Shown here: positions 22,395 to 35,500 of the stretch, in pieces
Position numbering within the stretch: the first letter of the stretch is position 1
Layout of the letters: the number at the start of each line of letters is the position of its first letter
Origin: Opisthorchis felineus
Lineage: Eukaryota > Platyhelminthes > Trematoda > Opisthorchiida > Opisthorchiidae
Assembly: GCA_004794785.1 (NCBI GenBank)
Contig: SJOL01003815.1
Coordinates: forward strand, 159,979-223,978
Reading direction: 5' to 3'
Length of the DNA stretch: 64,000 nucleotides
Position numbers and translations under genes: made by a program
The notes under the pieces: generated by a model
Database searches by the model: none
What the model was told of the DNA's origin: nothing
The model's input: only the letters and a program-made list of their open reading frames with translations

Positions 22395-25300
22395 GTTTGC
22401 AAGTCAATTGCCAAGCTCGGCGAATAGATCAACAGCCACCTGATCAACAACCAGGTATCCCTAACTAGTCGGCCAATGGCTGGAGTCGCCCCATCCTGTG
22501 GTCACATATCAGGCAACTGACGGTAAAGCTGCTGGTGACCACCTCTTACTAATTTGTAGCCAAGAGTCTTCATTTTCGACCGTAAGTCTGAATGTCGAAG
22601 AATGAGTCACAAGAAGCGGAATTTGTGAAACTGTGAAAGTAGTTGATAAAACTGTTAGAAAATGAGTTAAATCGAAAGGGTGTAAGTAGCATAGAACAAA
22701 CCAACGTAGTTAGTCTTAGAAAAAGGATAAATTCAGCAGTTGATATCACTTTTAAACACACCCCATTTGTGTAAGTCCGCAGACATCAATGAGTAAAAAG
22801 CGTATATGAATTCACATCCTTCAAAGTGTGCACCACGAAGAACCGAGCGCGAACTAGCCTAAGTGTACCGATAGATTTGAACCTGCAGGTGGGTAAATAT
22901 TACATGAAAGATCTCTGTTCCCCTCAAAGAGACTAAAGGCTACTTCTACTGGGCCTTTCATGGTCACTAGTTGCCCTGATTCTGGAAGCTACCCCAGCAC
23001 TGGCATTCCGTCCACAAAAACGCGGATGATTAGGAATGTAATAAAAAGACAGTTCCTGCAGTTTTTTGGCGTTGTGTTATATGGCTATAAAATATTTCGA
23101 AAAATTTTGAATAACTGTGAATGAGTCCGTTACTCTCTCCCAAAAGATAGAGCAACCGCGAACATTGCTCAAGGCTGAATGCTACCAGGTAGTGTGATCT
23201 GTTCGGCAGGTGTTTAATAAAGACAAAGATTACCTAACGAAGTAGCTAGCAATTCTACTCTAAGACTGGTCGGTAAGCAGCTTGTGTCTCTGAAAGGAAT
23301 GCAGCCTAAAAGTCTCGAAATTCCAATCATATTTTAATCCCATCACATATCTTGTCTTTGCAGTCCACCAGCAAACCTACCGCTGTTTGATTAGTTCCGC
23401 CAAGGGGATATGTCAACTGACTAGTAAGCTCAAAGAATGATTTTATATTGATGAGATGTTTTTTACCTGGCGAAATCTGAGGCCGACCAGTTACTCAGAT
23501 TCAGGGAAGATTACATGTCCAGTATGATGGACAGTTGGCTAGAAACAAGACAACGTTACCTAACGAACGCAGACTATTTACAACAACGTGCGAAAGGGCC
23601 TCAGTAACTTCTATTATAATAAGATTACGAAAAAAGGAGCATCCCATCTGCCGAAATTATATGTCAAAATGACAGATACAAGAAATACTTTGAACAGATA
23701 GGTCTGATATTTCCGTATGAGATAAACGTTTGATTTGGGTACAAGTTGGTTGTTCAGAATTTAGTCGGACAACTGAATACGCGCATACATCCTTAGAAAT
23801 GACAAATATGACTGAGCTGATCAGCACATTGACGACATTACTCGAGCCTGTAAGTTGTACCTGACGTCGTTGACAAATGAGCCGTGCCAGGTAATATAAA
23901 TTCAGAGCAATTTTAAATAACAGTGTATATATGTGTCCTGGATGGACTAGTGAATAAGTAGATTTGCATTCATACTACCACCATTTGATTTTCTGTCGGG
24001 CACAGTCCTTTTGCTTGCTGTTTCCAAACCCACATTCCGAACACTTGCTGCTTTAGCAAAAATGAAGCTAAACGTTTTTATACGCTGAAGGGAAACTCTA
24101 ATGAGGGAGAAAACGGGTCCCTGTACTTTAGTTGGAATCGGTTGGAACCGGCGGACGTGCAGTGAGGTGATCAAGAGACGAGGTTTGCTAAGGTAGAGGG
24201 TACTATACTCAAAAAAGCACTTTTATCACTGCAAGCCAAATTGTCTACGACATGTATTTCGCACATTCCGAGTAACCGCTGGCCAAAAATAGAGTTTTTT
24301 GCCTAATTTGGATTCGTGAAAACCTAGGATCTGACATGGAAGAAGGGAGTAAAGTACATCACGTAAACTTTTGTCGCCGTGCCGGTTGGGGTACGTATTA
24401 CTCTTCCTTTGCTTACCTAGAGACACAGCGGTATGGCGCCTAAACTATATAAGTGGCATTCATGCCGTCAGAATGTTCGGTTGTGTTGTAGGTATAGCCA
24501 GCTCGAAAGTTTCTGATAGACGGACCCAGGGTCCATAAACCTGTCCCGTATTTTTTTTATCTTTTATAGTGCTTTATTCAAATAAAATGAAACGAATGTA
24601 TGGCAGTGTAGCACCAGCGTCCCTATTTGATGTGTGAACAAAAGCTGACAATAATTCTGCATTTATCAATGTGCGCATTTTGAGTGCTGAAAAATGCTCA
24701 CCGGAATGATATCTGAGAGGGAATGAGGTCTGCCACGTGCAGCAGAATTTTGGCAAACGTTTGATTTGAACTAGGTCATATTTGTCTGCCTTTCTGCCTA
24801 AAGCCTACGCAATGTATGCCAAGATAGGAATGCTGGATCCTATAACGCAATACTGTATCTTGGATAACGGCCAACCGCAACTTGAGAAATTATTACCTAA
24901 CTAAATTATCAAACCTCCGTCTCTTATTGTTTGGTATGTGAGGTAATACCTTGATTATTCTTGGGTATTCGTGCGAATGTTCAGAAACCTGTGTGGGAAT
25001 GTCGTTCTGCACTTGAATATAGTCTCATCCTTCCTAACTACCGTTTACCTGTCTCCATGGGGATTTCAATGGCTGGTTAGTACACATCCTTTTACGTCCT
25101 GTTCATTGCATTTATTAGAGGAGATTTATAAAGCATATATGTGCTTATATGGGCAACTGTGTACGCTGCTGATCCCCCAACTATTTTGAGCCAAGTGCCA
25201 TTCAGAGGTCCTGTCAAGACATGTTCCAAGCTGAACCACTGCAGAAAAGTAAGCAGTCGCCCTCTGCAGCATGCCACAAAACTAAAAATTCGGACGATTT

Positions 25301-27995
25301 AATCTGACCCTATAATCAGTTGCAGTATATTAAGATATCCAAACTTCTTAGTAAAAAAAGCGTAGTCTGAGAGCTTCCTGATCCCACGCAACTGACCAAG
25401 AATTTATCCTAAACAATCTCCTTAATTGCTGAAATTGTCGTTTGATCTTGCGCTGTACAAACTTTTATTTTCCTTTTCAAAGCCGTAGGTGCCCGTTTGA
25501 CCGCCATTCTGAATGACAGTCCATGAGTCAAATGGTTTTTGCAAATAGGTATTTTTCAAACAACTTGCATAAAATAAAACTAGTGCGCTTAGGTTAAATT
25601 AACTTTAGAAAAACTTATAAGGTATTTTTAAAGCTTACAAAAGAAAGTTTATAAGAAAACAATGGTAACAATGCGCAGGGTGAGTACGGAAACGAAAAAC
25701 GGAATCCGAATACAATCCCCAGTAATGCCACAACTGGTCCGAAGGATTTGACCCATGAGCGACAAGACCCCATAGACTAAACCGCTCTTATTGCATGCAC
25801 CCAGGTTATGCAAGACTCTTACTTAGTTGGCACTACATCCTCCCCTCTATGGTTCGGAATACTTAATCTAATTCAGTTTTGCTAACACAAAAATGCGGTC
25901 AATTTTCTATGGCAGACTTGACCTTCTTGTACATAACTCTAACGTTTGAGAACAAAGACCTTCGTCTATAGGTCGATTTATATGTGAAACACCTAAACGC
26001 TGTTGAAACTTTGGAGGGTTTTAGCCATTCTCCACAAACGAATAGCTGTAGCTATTCTAGAGTATTGGTCTCAGACATTCCAAACTTGTCTCTCAAACTT
26101 GCCTTCCAGCCATTCAAAACAACATTGGTTTGACAGCATAGCCCCAACTTGGACTAGATAGCGGCATTGTCTTACCACAGCTAAACGAATCCTGTGATTG
26201 GTTAACTTGTCATCGATTAGCATGGCAAAGCTTCGCTCTTCTCGCAATGCTTTTCATTTCCAGTCTTCTGTGCTTTGTTCGGCTAATCAGATGCACCTGC
26301 AAACTCAATAATGGTACCCGCCTGTAGAAAGCATACAGAAGCAAGCTGAAACCGTCTTGTTAGATAACGGAGAGTTGGAAGGAAAGTACACAAAACTGTC
26401 GAAAAACTCTCCTCGTGTATCTTGAATGGAAAATGAATAATATGATTCACTTTGTAATGTGTTTTAATTTGAATCCCGAAGGAAGTCCTTATGGAGTTTT
26501 TGTGCGAGAGAATAAAAAAATTGTTTAAGCCACCTATGTATGTATATTGAAAGCAATACAACAACCTAATTTCATGTATCAATTACAGCTGATCTCCAGA
26601 TGTGATTTTTAAAGTTAACCTGGGACTGTGCATCCAGTAAGCGTTGAAAATGTTCTGTAGGTGCAGCTTTCACTCAAATTCTGAGCTCAACTTTCACTAT
26701 ACTTTAGATGGTATGCTTACTGGTAGGGCCATAATTATGAAATTGATGGAATTTTGCTTTCAGTCTGGGCGATGTAGGGTCGCCTACACTAGACCCCTAA
26801 AACTTTTCGTGATTCACCACCGTAAACTACAGCCACAGAGCTATGTACCATCCGCACAAAGTTAAGCGACCAAAATGTGCTTAGGCTGGTGCTGTTCACA
26901 TGAAAACAGAAAAACACTCAACAGCCTGTTCATCATTCGCCGTTTTTCATTTCTGCAAACCAAGTGCCAAAAGACAAAGATATCTTCAAATCCGTCTAGG
27001 TCATCCCTGTCTCCATCATGATGTAGACCGAAATAAATAGGAATCTCAGACACAGATGCCCAACAAAGCTGATGGGTTGTTTTGATCCTGGAAGTGTTCT
27101 TTCCATAAAAATGTCAGAATGGCTTACAGTACTCACGGAATGGTGGACGTTTGTTGAATGAATAATTCTCATATGCCGGTCCGTCAATGGCTGACGACTA
27201 AGTAAGCCCCGTAGGTTTCAAATACGAACATTCATATTATTCACCCCGTACACCCATACCGCCTGTCGTCAGCTGATGCATCAGTCATGATCACACCATA
27301 TGACTGAGGTATGAACATTTTACTCTGGGATTCTATGAACAATGACCCTAAAATTTTATCCAAAAGATGAAAAACTCGAACCAAATTGTATATTTTGTTT
27401 CACAACTCTATAAGACATTTTTCAAATATAGGCATAACTAGTCTATGACAAGGGCTTTGAAATTATAAAAATATTTAAGGCTGATGCCCACAGGTTTCTT
27501 ATCATTTAGGACAACAACCGGCGGATTTTTATCTCCAGAGAACACCTCAGAATAGTCCTGAATCAGTCAAAGTAGCATTCTACGAAAGACTGTAATCATT
27601 CAAGCAAGACATGCATAGCAGCACAAAGAACCACCTAACCTAGTTGCTGTGCGATTCTCCTAGTCCATCAAACAGTGACGCACTCCACTTTACAAACTTC
27701 TAGGATTTTGCAGCCTGACACACTAATTTCTGCGACCGAATATTCCAACGATAATGACTATAAAAGTAATGATGACGCGTACATTTGAATCTTGCTAACC
27801 GTCCCCAGAACAGTCCAAGTATGCAGCAAGCAAGAAAAAATTACTTCCAAAGGGGATGGGAGGGTGCAACAAGTAGGTTTTCGATTATTCTGCGATTTCA
27901 GCAAGTTGACAATGGAATTTTTGAGGAATCTGAAAGTAGTATTCAGGATTTTCATGGCCCAGGAGATCGCATGGATTCGAAACCCAGAAACATTG

Positions 27996-28001
27996 TTTAT
28001 T
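27996..28001 (-). promoter_or_regulatory. Candidate polyadenylation signal of the FRMD-like gene
   Basis: AATAAA on the minus strand about 300 bases downstream of the stop at 28302. No closer hexamer was noticed. Confidence 0.35.
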
Positions 28002-28301
28002 CGAAGTGGCGTTCTGTTGAACATCGGACGTAATACATCCGTGCCATCCGTACCAAAAGAGAGTGTACGATACTGTGGGATATAATGGTGGAGGTGTGGT
28101 GATGAAACACTGTTTCAAAGTTCACAGGGCTTTGGATATCTACCCTCTGTGAAAGCAGCTTGGCCTATGGTAGGCATACCCCTCAGTTCAAAGTAACCGT
28201 AAACCTTAGTCACTAAAAGTGTATGCTCAGAATATAGGCCATTAACACGGAGGCAAACAACTGGTGCTTTTTTCTTGAGGAAATGCACCCCTCATAAGCG
28301 A

Positions 28302-28373
28302 CTAAAAACTCTTCGACGGCCCACGACCGGTTTTTCCCGCCGTGGGACTCTTCGGGTAGGCCCAGTTCGCGTG
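28302..28373 (-). CDS. FRMD3/5: FRMD-like terminal exon
   Basis: Acceptor AGTTTAACGCAG, phase 0. It reads HANWAYPKSPTAGKTGRGPS then KSF and TAG. A Trp a few residues after the YTP of the previous exon matches the tail of the family. The sequence is GC-rich and basic. A longer open frame on the same strand (28213-28416) is out of phase with the model. Confidence 0.65.
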   Translation of the reverse strand, partial: HANWAYPKSPTAGKTGRGPSKSF

Positions 28374-31300
28374 CTGCGTTAAACTTAAGTTTTAGGTAAA
28401 CATCAAATTGTATCATTTTAGTGAAGTACGGTCATTTGTAAATTAAGTTGCTGTTAGTGGGGACTTATCTAAATCCCATTTGTGTAGTGCATTTAGTTGA
28501 AGGATGTCACAACACAGAGATCCAGCTTGGATTTGGCTGATCCTCGCGCTAACATCAACTTAGTTTGCAGTGCATTTCAACAATAGGTGCTGTTGTAGAC
28601 ACTTGATACTTCCACAGAGATATCTGCGTCACCACCTTCTCCAACGCAAACTTATTATTGGTAGTCTGTTTCTCGAAGTTGGGATGCCTGTTCTCATTCA
28701 GAGAAGGACGACTATTTGTGATTAGAAAACTTCTGTTGAAATTCAGCTTATCGGTATAGTTTACACTACAAAACCCAATGTCTAAATCACAGAACACTAT
28801 TGGTCAAGAGCACAGTTACGTATTACTTGGTCAACAACGTTCCTTACATCCACACAGTCATCGGGAATGACGAAGAAAAACCTGGTATGTGTACATAAAA
28901 AGGTACAGACCAACGGAAAAGCAGAAAAGAAATCAAAAGAAAATAGTCGTAGGTTATGAAGTGTTGAGGCACATCCTAACAGGGATCAGTAATGAGCAGC
29001 GTAAATGTGAGTATGGTTGGCACAAACAGGAGATGGCGCAGCTTATCTATGAGCCAATGAGTGATATACTACTCCGTAAATGATGAATGATCCGGGTCAG
29101 GCCTACACACGAGCTTTCGGTATAGAAGACGACATGTTTCAAAATAAATTCTGGAAAAAAGATACAGCAGACACTTAGAGCTGAAATGGAGAATAAATCA
29201 GGCCACCAGAAAAAGAAAGGATTAGATTAGCAAGTAAACGGACAGGTATGCGGAATCCGTATATAATCGAGGTTTCACAAAAATGAAATTGACAACCATG
29301 AGGATATGATTATTGCATCCATTAGTCCCTTAGACGGATTAAAGTGACCTCCGACCACGTCCCTTATTCCCGACGGTTCAGGTGAAATCACAAGGCGCTG
29401 CTTAAGACGATGAAAGAACTTTCAACCGGAAGGAAAGTTGTACAGGGAGATACAAATCACGAAATATTGACACGCAGCTCAGGAATAAGACGGGAGTAGA
29501 AGATAAAGAGATGAGGCAAAGAAAAACACCACACATTTTACACAGAATGAAAGTACCTTGTAGTGGACAGTGTATGATGGATATATTGAGGTAAGGAATT
29601 ATCCCTTGTATGAAGTTGTCAGGAGCAGCCGATGCAACAAGGACCGGGTGGCAGCAAATATTGTGTATCAGTAAGGCTTTCCATGTATTTCGCAAAAAGC
29701 GGTGTATGGGATAGAGAGACGCAAACATAAGCACTGTCTCTCAAGACCAGAGCAGAGACAGCCCGGCTGCTATTACATTCCTTACGGGGGTGTAAATGTA
29801 AGTATCAAAGCTGGATATCATAGCATTGTTCCGCAGGGTATAGACGACGGTGGATTCACTACTTGGATTGGTTTCCATGAGGACTATCAAACCCGTGAAC
29901 ACGATCATTGCAACCACGGTCACCGTAGTAGCTTTCACAGCTATTCCAGAATCAAAGTACTTTCCTGTCTCTGTCAAAGAATATCGCGGCTCACTTGTGT
30001 CGTCCACTGAACTGTCAGAGAAATCTGACGCCTTTTTGGAGACTGGCCCATTTCTGATCATTGAAGCACTCCCGTTGTTCGGTGAAACGCCATTAGATGA
30101 TGGAGTTAACTTTGGATCACCAGATGGAGCAAATCTGTCCAGATGCGTGTCAACCGTGTGGTCAAATTCCGAGACTACTTGCTGATAGACGACAGACTGG
30201 ATCAATGTGGAGTCAATTCTGTTCCGAATTCCCAACGCACTCTGCTATAATTGTAAACCAGAAATTGTAAAAATAAGTTTCCTTAGAATGATAAATAGTA
30301 TAAGGCATCTCACAGAGGCCTTTCGCAACTCTTTTGCCGAAAAGCTGAGTAGTTAATCATGAACTGTCATCAGGATAGAGAACGTAAGTGAATTTCTTGA
30401 ATGTTGAGGCCCTCACATGAAGTGATTGGCGAAAAACGATCAGCCACTATCCACAGTATGTGCTATTATCAGATGTTTGGTATGGATGAGACACCAAAGG
30501 GATAGCTTAACTTCTAGTTTCATACGACGGTGAAGTACGTGTTGTAAAAAAATTGACTCAGTTCAACTAGCTGTGGATGGTAAAAAGAGTAATACTAGAT
30601 CTGTTCCCACTCATATTGCGTCCTTGAAGTCATTCATTGCAGTGTGTATTCTGGAGTCCATATTTTATGGCAACCCTTCCACACTTACTTCACCACAACT
30701 GTCATGATTCTCCTGGATCTTCGGGTCGGGCATGCTTGCCTGTTGTGGCACTTGTTTCGTTTCGATCGGAGGTTCTTCAACCGGTTGGGAGAAACATACC
30801 GACTCCAAGGCAGGTTCTCTGAAACAAATTAAAGTATATGCTGAATTCACTGGACAGCAGTTTGTACAGAAAATACAGAGGAATGTGCTATGGATGCGGT
30901 GGAGTAATTAGGACAGTCGTGGAGGTTGATATCAATAATTTAAAAAAATGCGTTAGTCAGGGGTACCGTCACCAAGAATCACCAGTCTTACGAAGTGGCA
31001 TCGCTCTGTATCTGCTTGACTGCACAAGTGAATTTCCACGACAGCTGGATAAGCAACTGCAAATTCCCATCATTTGGGTTGAAGGAGGATTACCCTGATG
31101 ACGGACTACTGAGTTCAATGAAACGGAAACAGAAAGAAGCGCATCGGCTTTAGTCCAGGTTTTGTTTGGGACCCCAGGCAATCAAACAGGAAATGAAGTG
31201 CTCAAAGCATAATGCAGTCATTTGCTGGTGCCCATGTGGGCAGTAAACGTCGAGAAATCTGAGGTTTCATGGAACTAATTCATGCATAAATTTTACCAGT

Positions 31301-32463
31301 GGGAAAGACTGTCTTATTTCTTCTGACTGTGCAGAAATTTGATGAATCACCTTCCCATTTGGTTGATTAGAAAGAAAAGTTCGTACTTACATGAGAAAAA
31401 CCTTAGGAGTGCGCACAAAGTAAGGCCGCAACGATAAATTTCGTTAAATGCGAAGCCATCTAAGTTTCCAGCCACACGGGAAAACTTATTGACAAGAGAA
31501 GAATATAGATAAAATAGCATCAAACCACACAAGTACTTACATTTCCTGGTTGTTTATAATCGTCAGAGTAGGAACGTCCTCCTCTGTAGGGCTTTCAGTC
31601 ACCGTGTCAGGTATGAGAACTGTCGGTAGAGTGAAAGATAGCAATAAGAAATCCTGCATATTATTCGGACAAAAACTCCTATAGCAAGTGATCTGAGTCA
31701 AACCCTCGGCTAGTTTAGGCCCCACTATCTCGAATTAACGATGGTCAACTCAGTACAGGCAACGAAAATATTTAAGTAGCTGGTCACGCTGGTGTGGCAC
31801 TGCATGATCAAAGACATGTATGGCACAATTTTTCTACTCGGAAGATAAACGCCACCGCGTTCGAGGTCAGGATTCATTTGTTTGTACACATTCCACCAAA
31901 CAATGTCTCATCACTCTGACCAGATAATACTGGTCAAGCAACCGAATTTTACTGAACCGTTTTAAATTGCGTCGTTGTTTGCAGATAAATTTATGCCCAA
32001 CGAGAAAATTGTGCACCCCCCTAGAGAGAACAGAATATGCACGATTATCCAAAAGACAGCTAAGAGAGCTTTGACAGACATAAAGAATATTGAGTCCCTT
32101 GGCCATTAACGTGTAGCGAACCATATGTAAAATTACCGCGGACAGACTTCTGAACCCAAAAGCAACAAGTGGGCCACAGGAAATTAGTAGAGTTCTTGGA
32201 TCAAAATCACGTTTGTGAACTCCTTCGAAAAAGTGATCCAGGGAGTTGATAAAAACTGCCCATTCGGAAGGGTTTACGCTCCCTTCCCAAGTACTTGAAC
32301 AAATTCATGTAAGTTTGCGGAAGACTAACCGGAACCTATACTGTTAGCCGAACAGATGCACGTAGGCCATCAGCTGCTGGTCAGCACATGGGTGACGATG
32401 CGTTGGTGTCTGTGGCTTCTGTGTTGTACGGCAGCGAAGCGTCAGTGTTGATGTGCTGTCCAC

Positions 32464-32516
<53 letters not shown>

Positions 32517-35500
32517 CGATGATGATGATGATGTGGCTACTGTGTGACGCCGAGCAACGTTTCGTAATGCACGCCAACATTGGTCCAACATGAACTGCAC
32601 TCAAGCTTCTCCGTTTAGTACTCAGGGTGCTGCATGAGTGCAACCTCCCATTCGAGTTCGTCTAATGTGTTTTAAACCAGAGTGTAGTCATTGGTATCCC
32701 AGAACGTGAGAGACGCTGCTTGAAGCTCATATTAACCATACGAAGTTAGCCCAGATGCATGTTTGCTGCTGAGCTCAATCAATGGGACTTGAGTCACGTC
32801 ACTCGATGACAATGGGCATCAAACTTCATTTATTCAGTTCCACAGATTGGGCAACTTCCAACACCAGCTGTCGTAGCATAGGTGACACAGAAAGGATATC
32901 ACAGTAACTTTCGACGAAGAGTTTCCAGCAACCTTGTAAGCAGTTACCTTTATGAAGAGCCTGACACTTATTTCTATCCCAAAGTGATTGCCATCACTAA
33001 GCTCCTGTAGAAATGCTTCCTGTTGACACCGATCTCTCCAGCAGGATTAAATAAGTGAAATTGTTTGGTGAGAAGATTGATACCTTACTGTATCACGGAG
33101 CAGCGTAGTCATATAGTCAGCGTATTCATATTCAGTTGAATGTATCCTGTGGCTTTTTTGGAGACTGAAGCTGATATTTGATGACATGTGTCATGTCTAT
33201 TTGCACAATGACTATTGTACACTGGTATGCCGCGGTTACCTCTGGCTGGAGTCATGCGCCCACAATGGAGCATCGACTTCGTCAATTTACTGAAATATAC
33301 GTCGAAGCAGGAAAGACTCTTTGTACCGGACAAACTGCTACCTTGTGTCTCTTGCTGAAAACACTACTAATGCATGCTTTGTGTGTAGACTGGAAGCGGG
33401 TATTGAAGGTAAACGGCATAACATTTGAAATGAGAAATTCTCAGACCATCGTCTGCAGGTGCTGGTAGGTGAGGGGGCGGTATAACGGTGATATACCGTA
33501 TTAATCTGGCAAGTCAACTAATAAGAGACCTTTGCAGAATAGTCGAACGTTTCAAAGATGATGGCTGCATGAAGATGTATTTCTCCAAAAGTCATCATTA
33601 TTAGTGCCTAACATAGGTCAGTTACCATAGACATTTAGCAGAATTAGTTCCAAATGTTCAGCTGAACAGCCTTCACCTGGAGAAGGAAATTTGTTACTTC
33701 CTGTTTGCTCGGGAAGAATGGGAGAAGGGGAGTGTCTGGAAACCGCTGTCCTCACAAGTTGGCAGTTGTTTGAAGAATTAGAAAAAGGTTCTAATACTTT
33801 GGCGCCGAAAAACTAAGTTTGCTAGAATGCATTGCAAGCCGAGGTGAGTCCTATCGGGTCTGCCCGAAACATCAGGGAAAACAGCAAGTTTTGCAAATGT
33901 AAAAGTACACGTCTAGCATGAAAAGGCAGTAACAGATCTGTAATGAAGCAGTCACTTAAAGTGTAGAGCAGACCTCTGTATGAATTTTTAGCCCGTCATC
34001 ACCAGTTTGACAGCTGGTGCGCGCATTTTATAGCTAATCATGTAAAAGAATCTATTCAAAGTGCGTTGCCTTTAGGAAGAGACAGAGTGAGCGAGGTGTA
34101 CATCAATGGGTATTTTTAGGGATCACGACTGCTTCGTAGGTAGCCTTGCTCCGCCGAAGTTTGGTTGGACATGAACACTGAAGGGAACAATTCAGGCAAC
34201 TGAGAAGGAGATCTATGGCGGCAATTTTAGGATACCGCTGAGCATTGTTATTTATTCCAGTTGGCTAACTGAAGAATGCCAACTCAAGAAAGCATATCAC
34301 AAAATTGGTGACCCATAAGGTATCAAACGAGTTCCCTATGCAAGTGTGGTAGGTGTCCACCAAAACTGAGTAAGCAGAGCAAGTGTGCACCTGTACCCAA
34401 CTTCTCCGCATGAACATCTGACGCAGAGACACCAAACAAATCGATCGTACGACCTGAAGAATATAAATTCAGAGGCTTGAGTTTGCATATCAGTGGACTT
34501 GCAGTTATACACAAAACACGATAAACTTGGCGGTAGTGTAAGACATAAATGGATCTCTCGACTACACAAATTTGGTGCTGTGGGCTAGTATTTTAACTCG
34601 TGTAAAATGTCTTGAACATTGTTACGAGTTACAAAAGACCACGTGAGTAGCGTCCCTCACTGGCTTCAGGGATACATCAACGAAAACGTCAGAAAATTCA
34701 AGAAAAATTTGGGTGAGAAGAACTTGTCGGTGTTGCGCCTCAAGAACGGGGGTGTAGACTCCTGAAATGTCAGTCCTTCAAAGGTTGAAACCAAGAGTCA
34801 ACTAAACAAGTGAAGGGAGAACGGATGTCTAAAATCAGTTAGCTCTGGCTGTACCTTTCACATCGCTTGCTCATACTCTAGATGATCCCTTACTCTATTG
34901 TTCAAGTTTCGAACCCGCCAAATTTCCGTTAGCTTTTATAAAATTCTCGTCATTAGCGCTAGAAAAAAAGAAAAATCTGAACCGGAACATATCAGTGATT
35001 CAAATTCGCTCAAGGTAGTAGCATTTTATTAACTTTTCTTGTCTTAAGCCTTGTAAAACAGTAGGCTTGTTCTGGTACTTCAAGTTACGTCTGAGATTTT
35101 CAAACTTCAATCAGCTACTGAGCATAAAGCCAGATATACAGTCTTAGTAAGGCAGAATGTAGGGGCCAAAGAGGATTAGGATTTGACTGTTCATTTGAAC
35201 GCGCTGGCAAGGTTACTAAACGGTAAAGCACTAGTGTCTCAACACTGACTTTGGTGCTAATTATGGCAATGGTGGGGATGCCCTGAAACAATTAATACAT
35301 CTTAACACATTGACAGTCATGTCTTCATGAAAGTAACTAAGCAATACCACATGGATTCGAAAACACTGTTTAAATGTCAGGAAACTCAACAACTAGTGTA
35401 GACATACCAGCCCTTAGGGTTTCCGAAACTGGATTGTGGTCAGCGGGGACTTCAACAAGTTCATTGTACCGATACTCTTTCAGGTCAAGAGGAGGTCGTA

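Larger units (their letters stand above)
21051..28301. other. Gene-poor stretch, 3' of the FRMD-like gene
   Basis: No supported exon. Low stop density at 27780-28120 on both strands is probably the 3' untranslated part of the FRMD-like gene plus chance. AATAAA on the minus strand at 27996-28001, about 300 bases past its stop codon, could be the polyadenylation signal. Confidence 0.35.

Noticed and set aside
29850..30185. 111-codon plus frame
   Set aside because: Shadow of the 153-codon FRMD-like exon on the minus strand.
32344..32643. Minus frame with a long Ile run
   Set aside because: It is the translation of the (GAT)n microsatellite.
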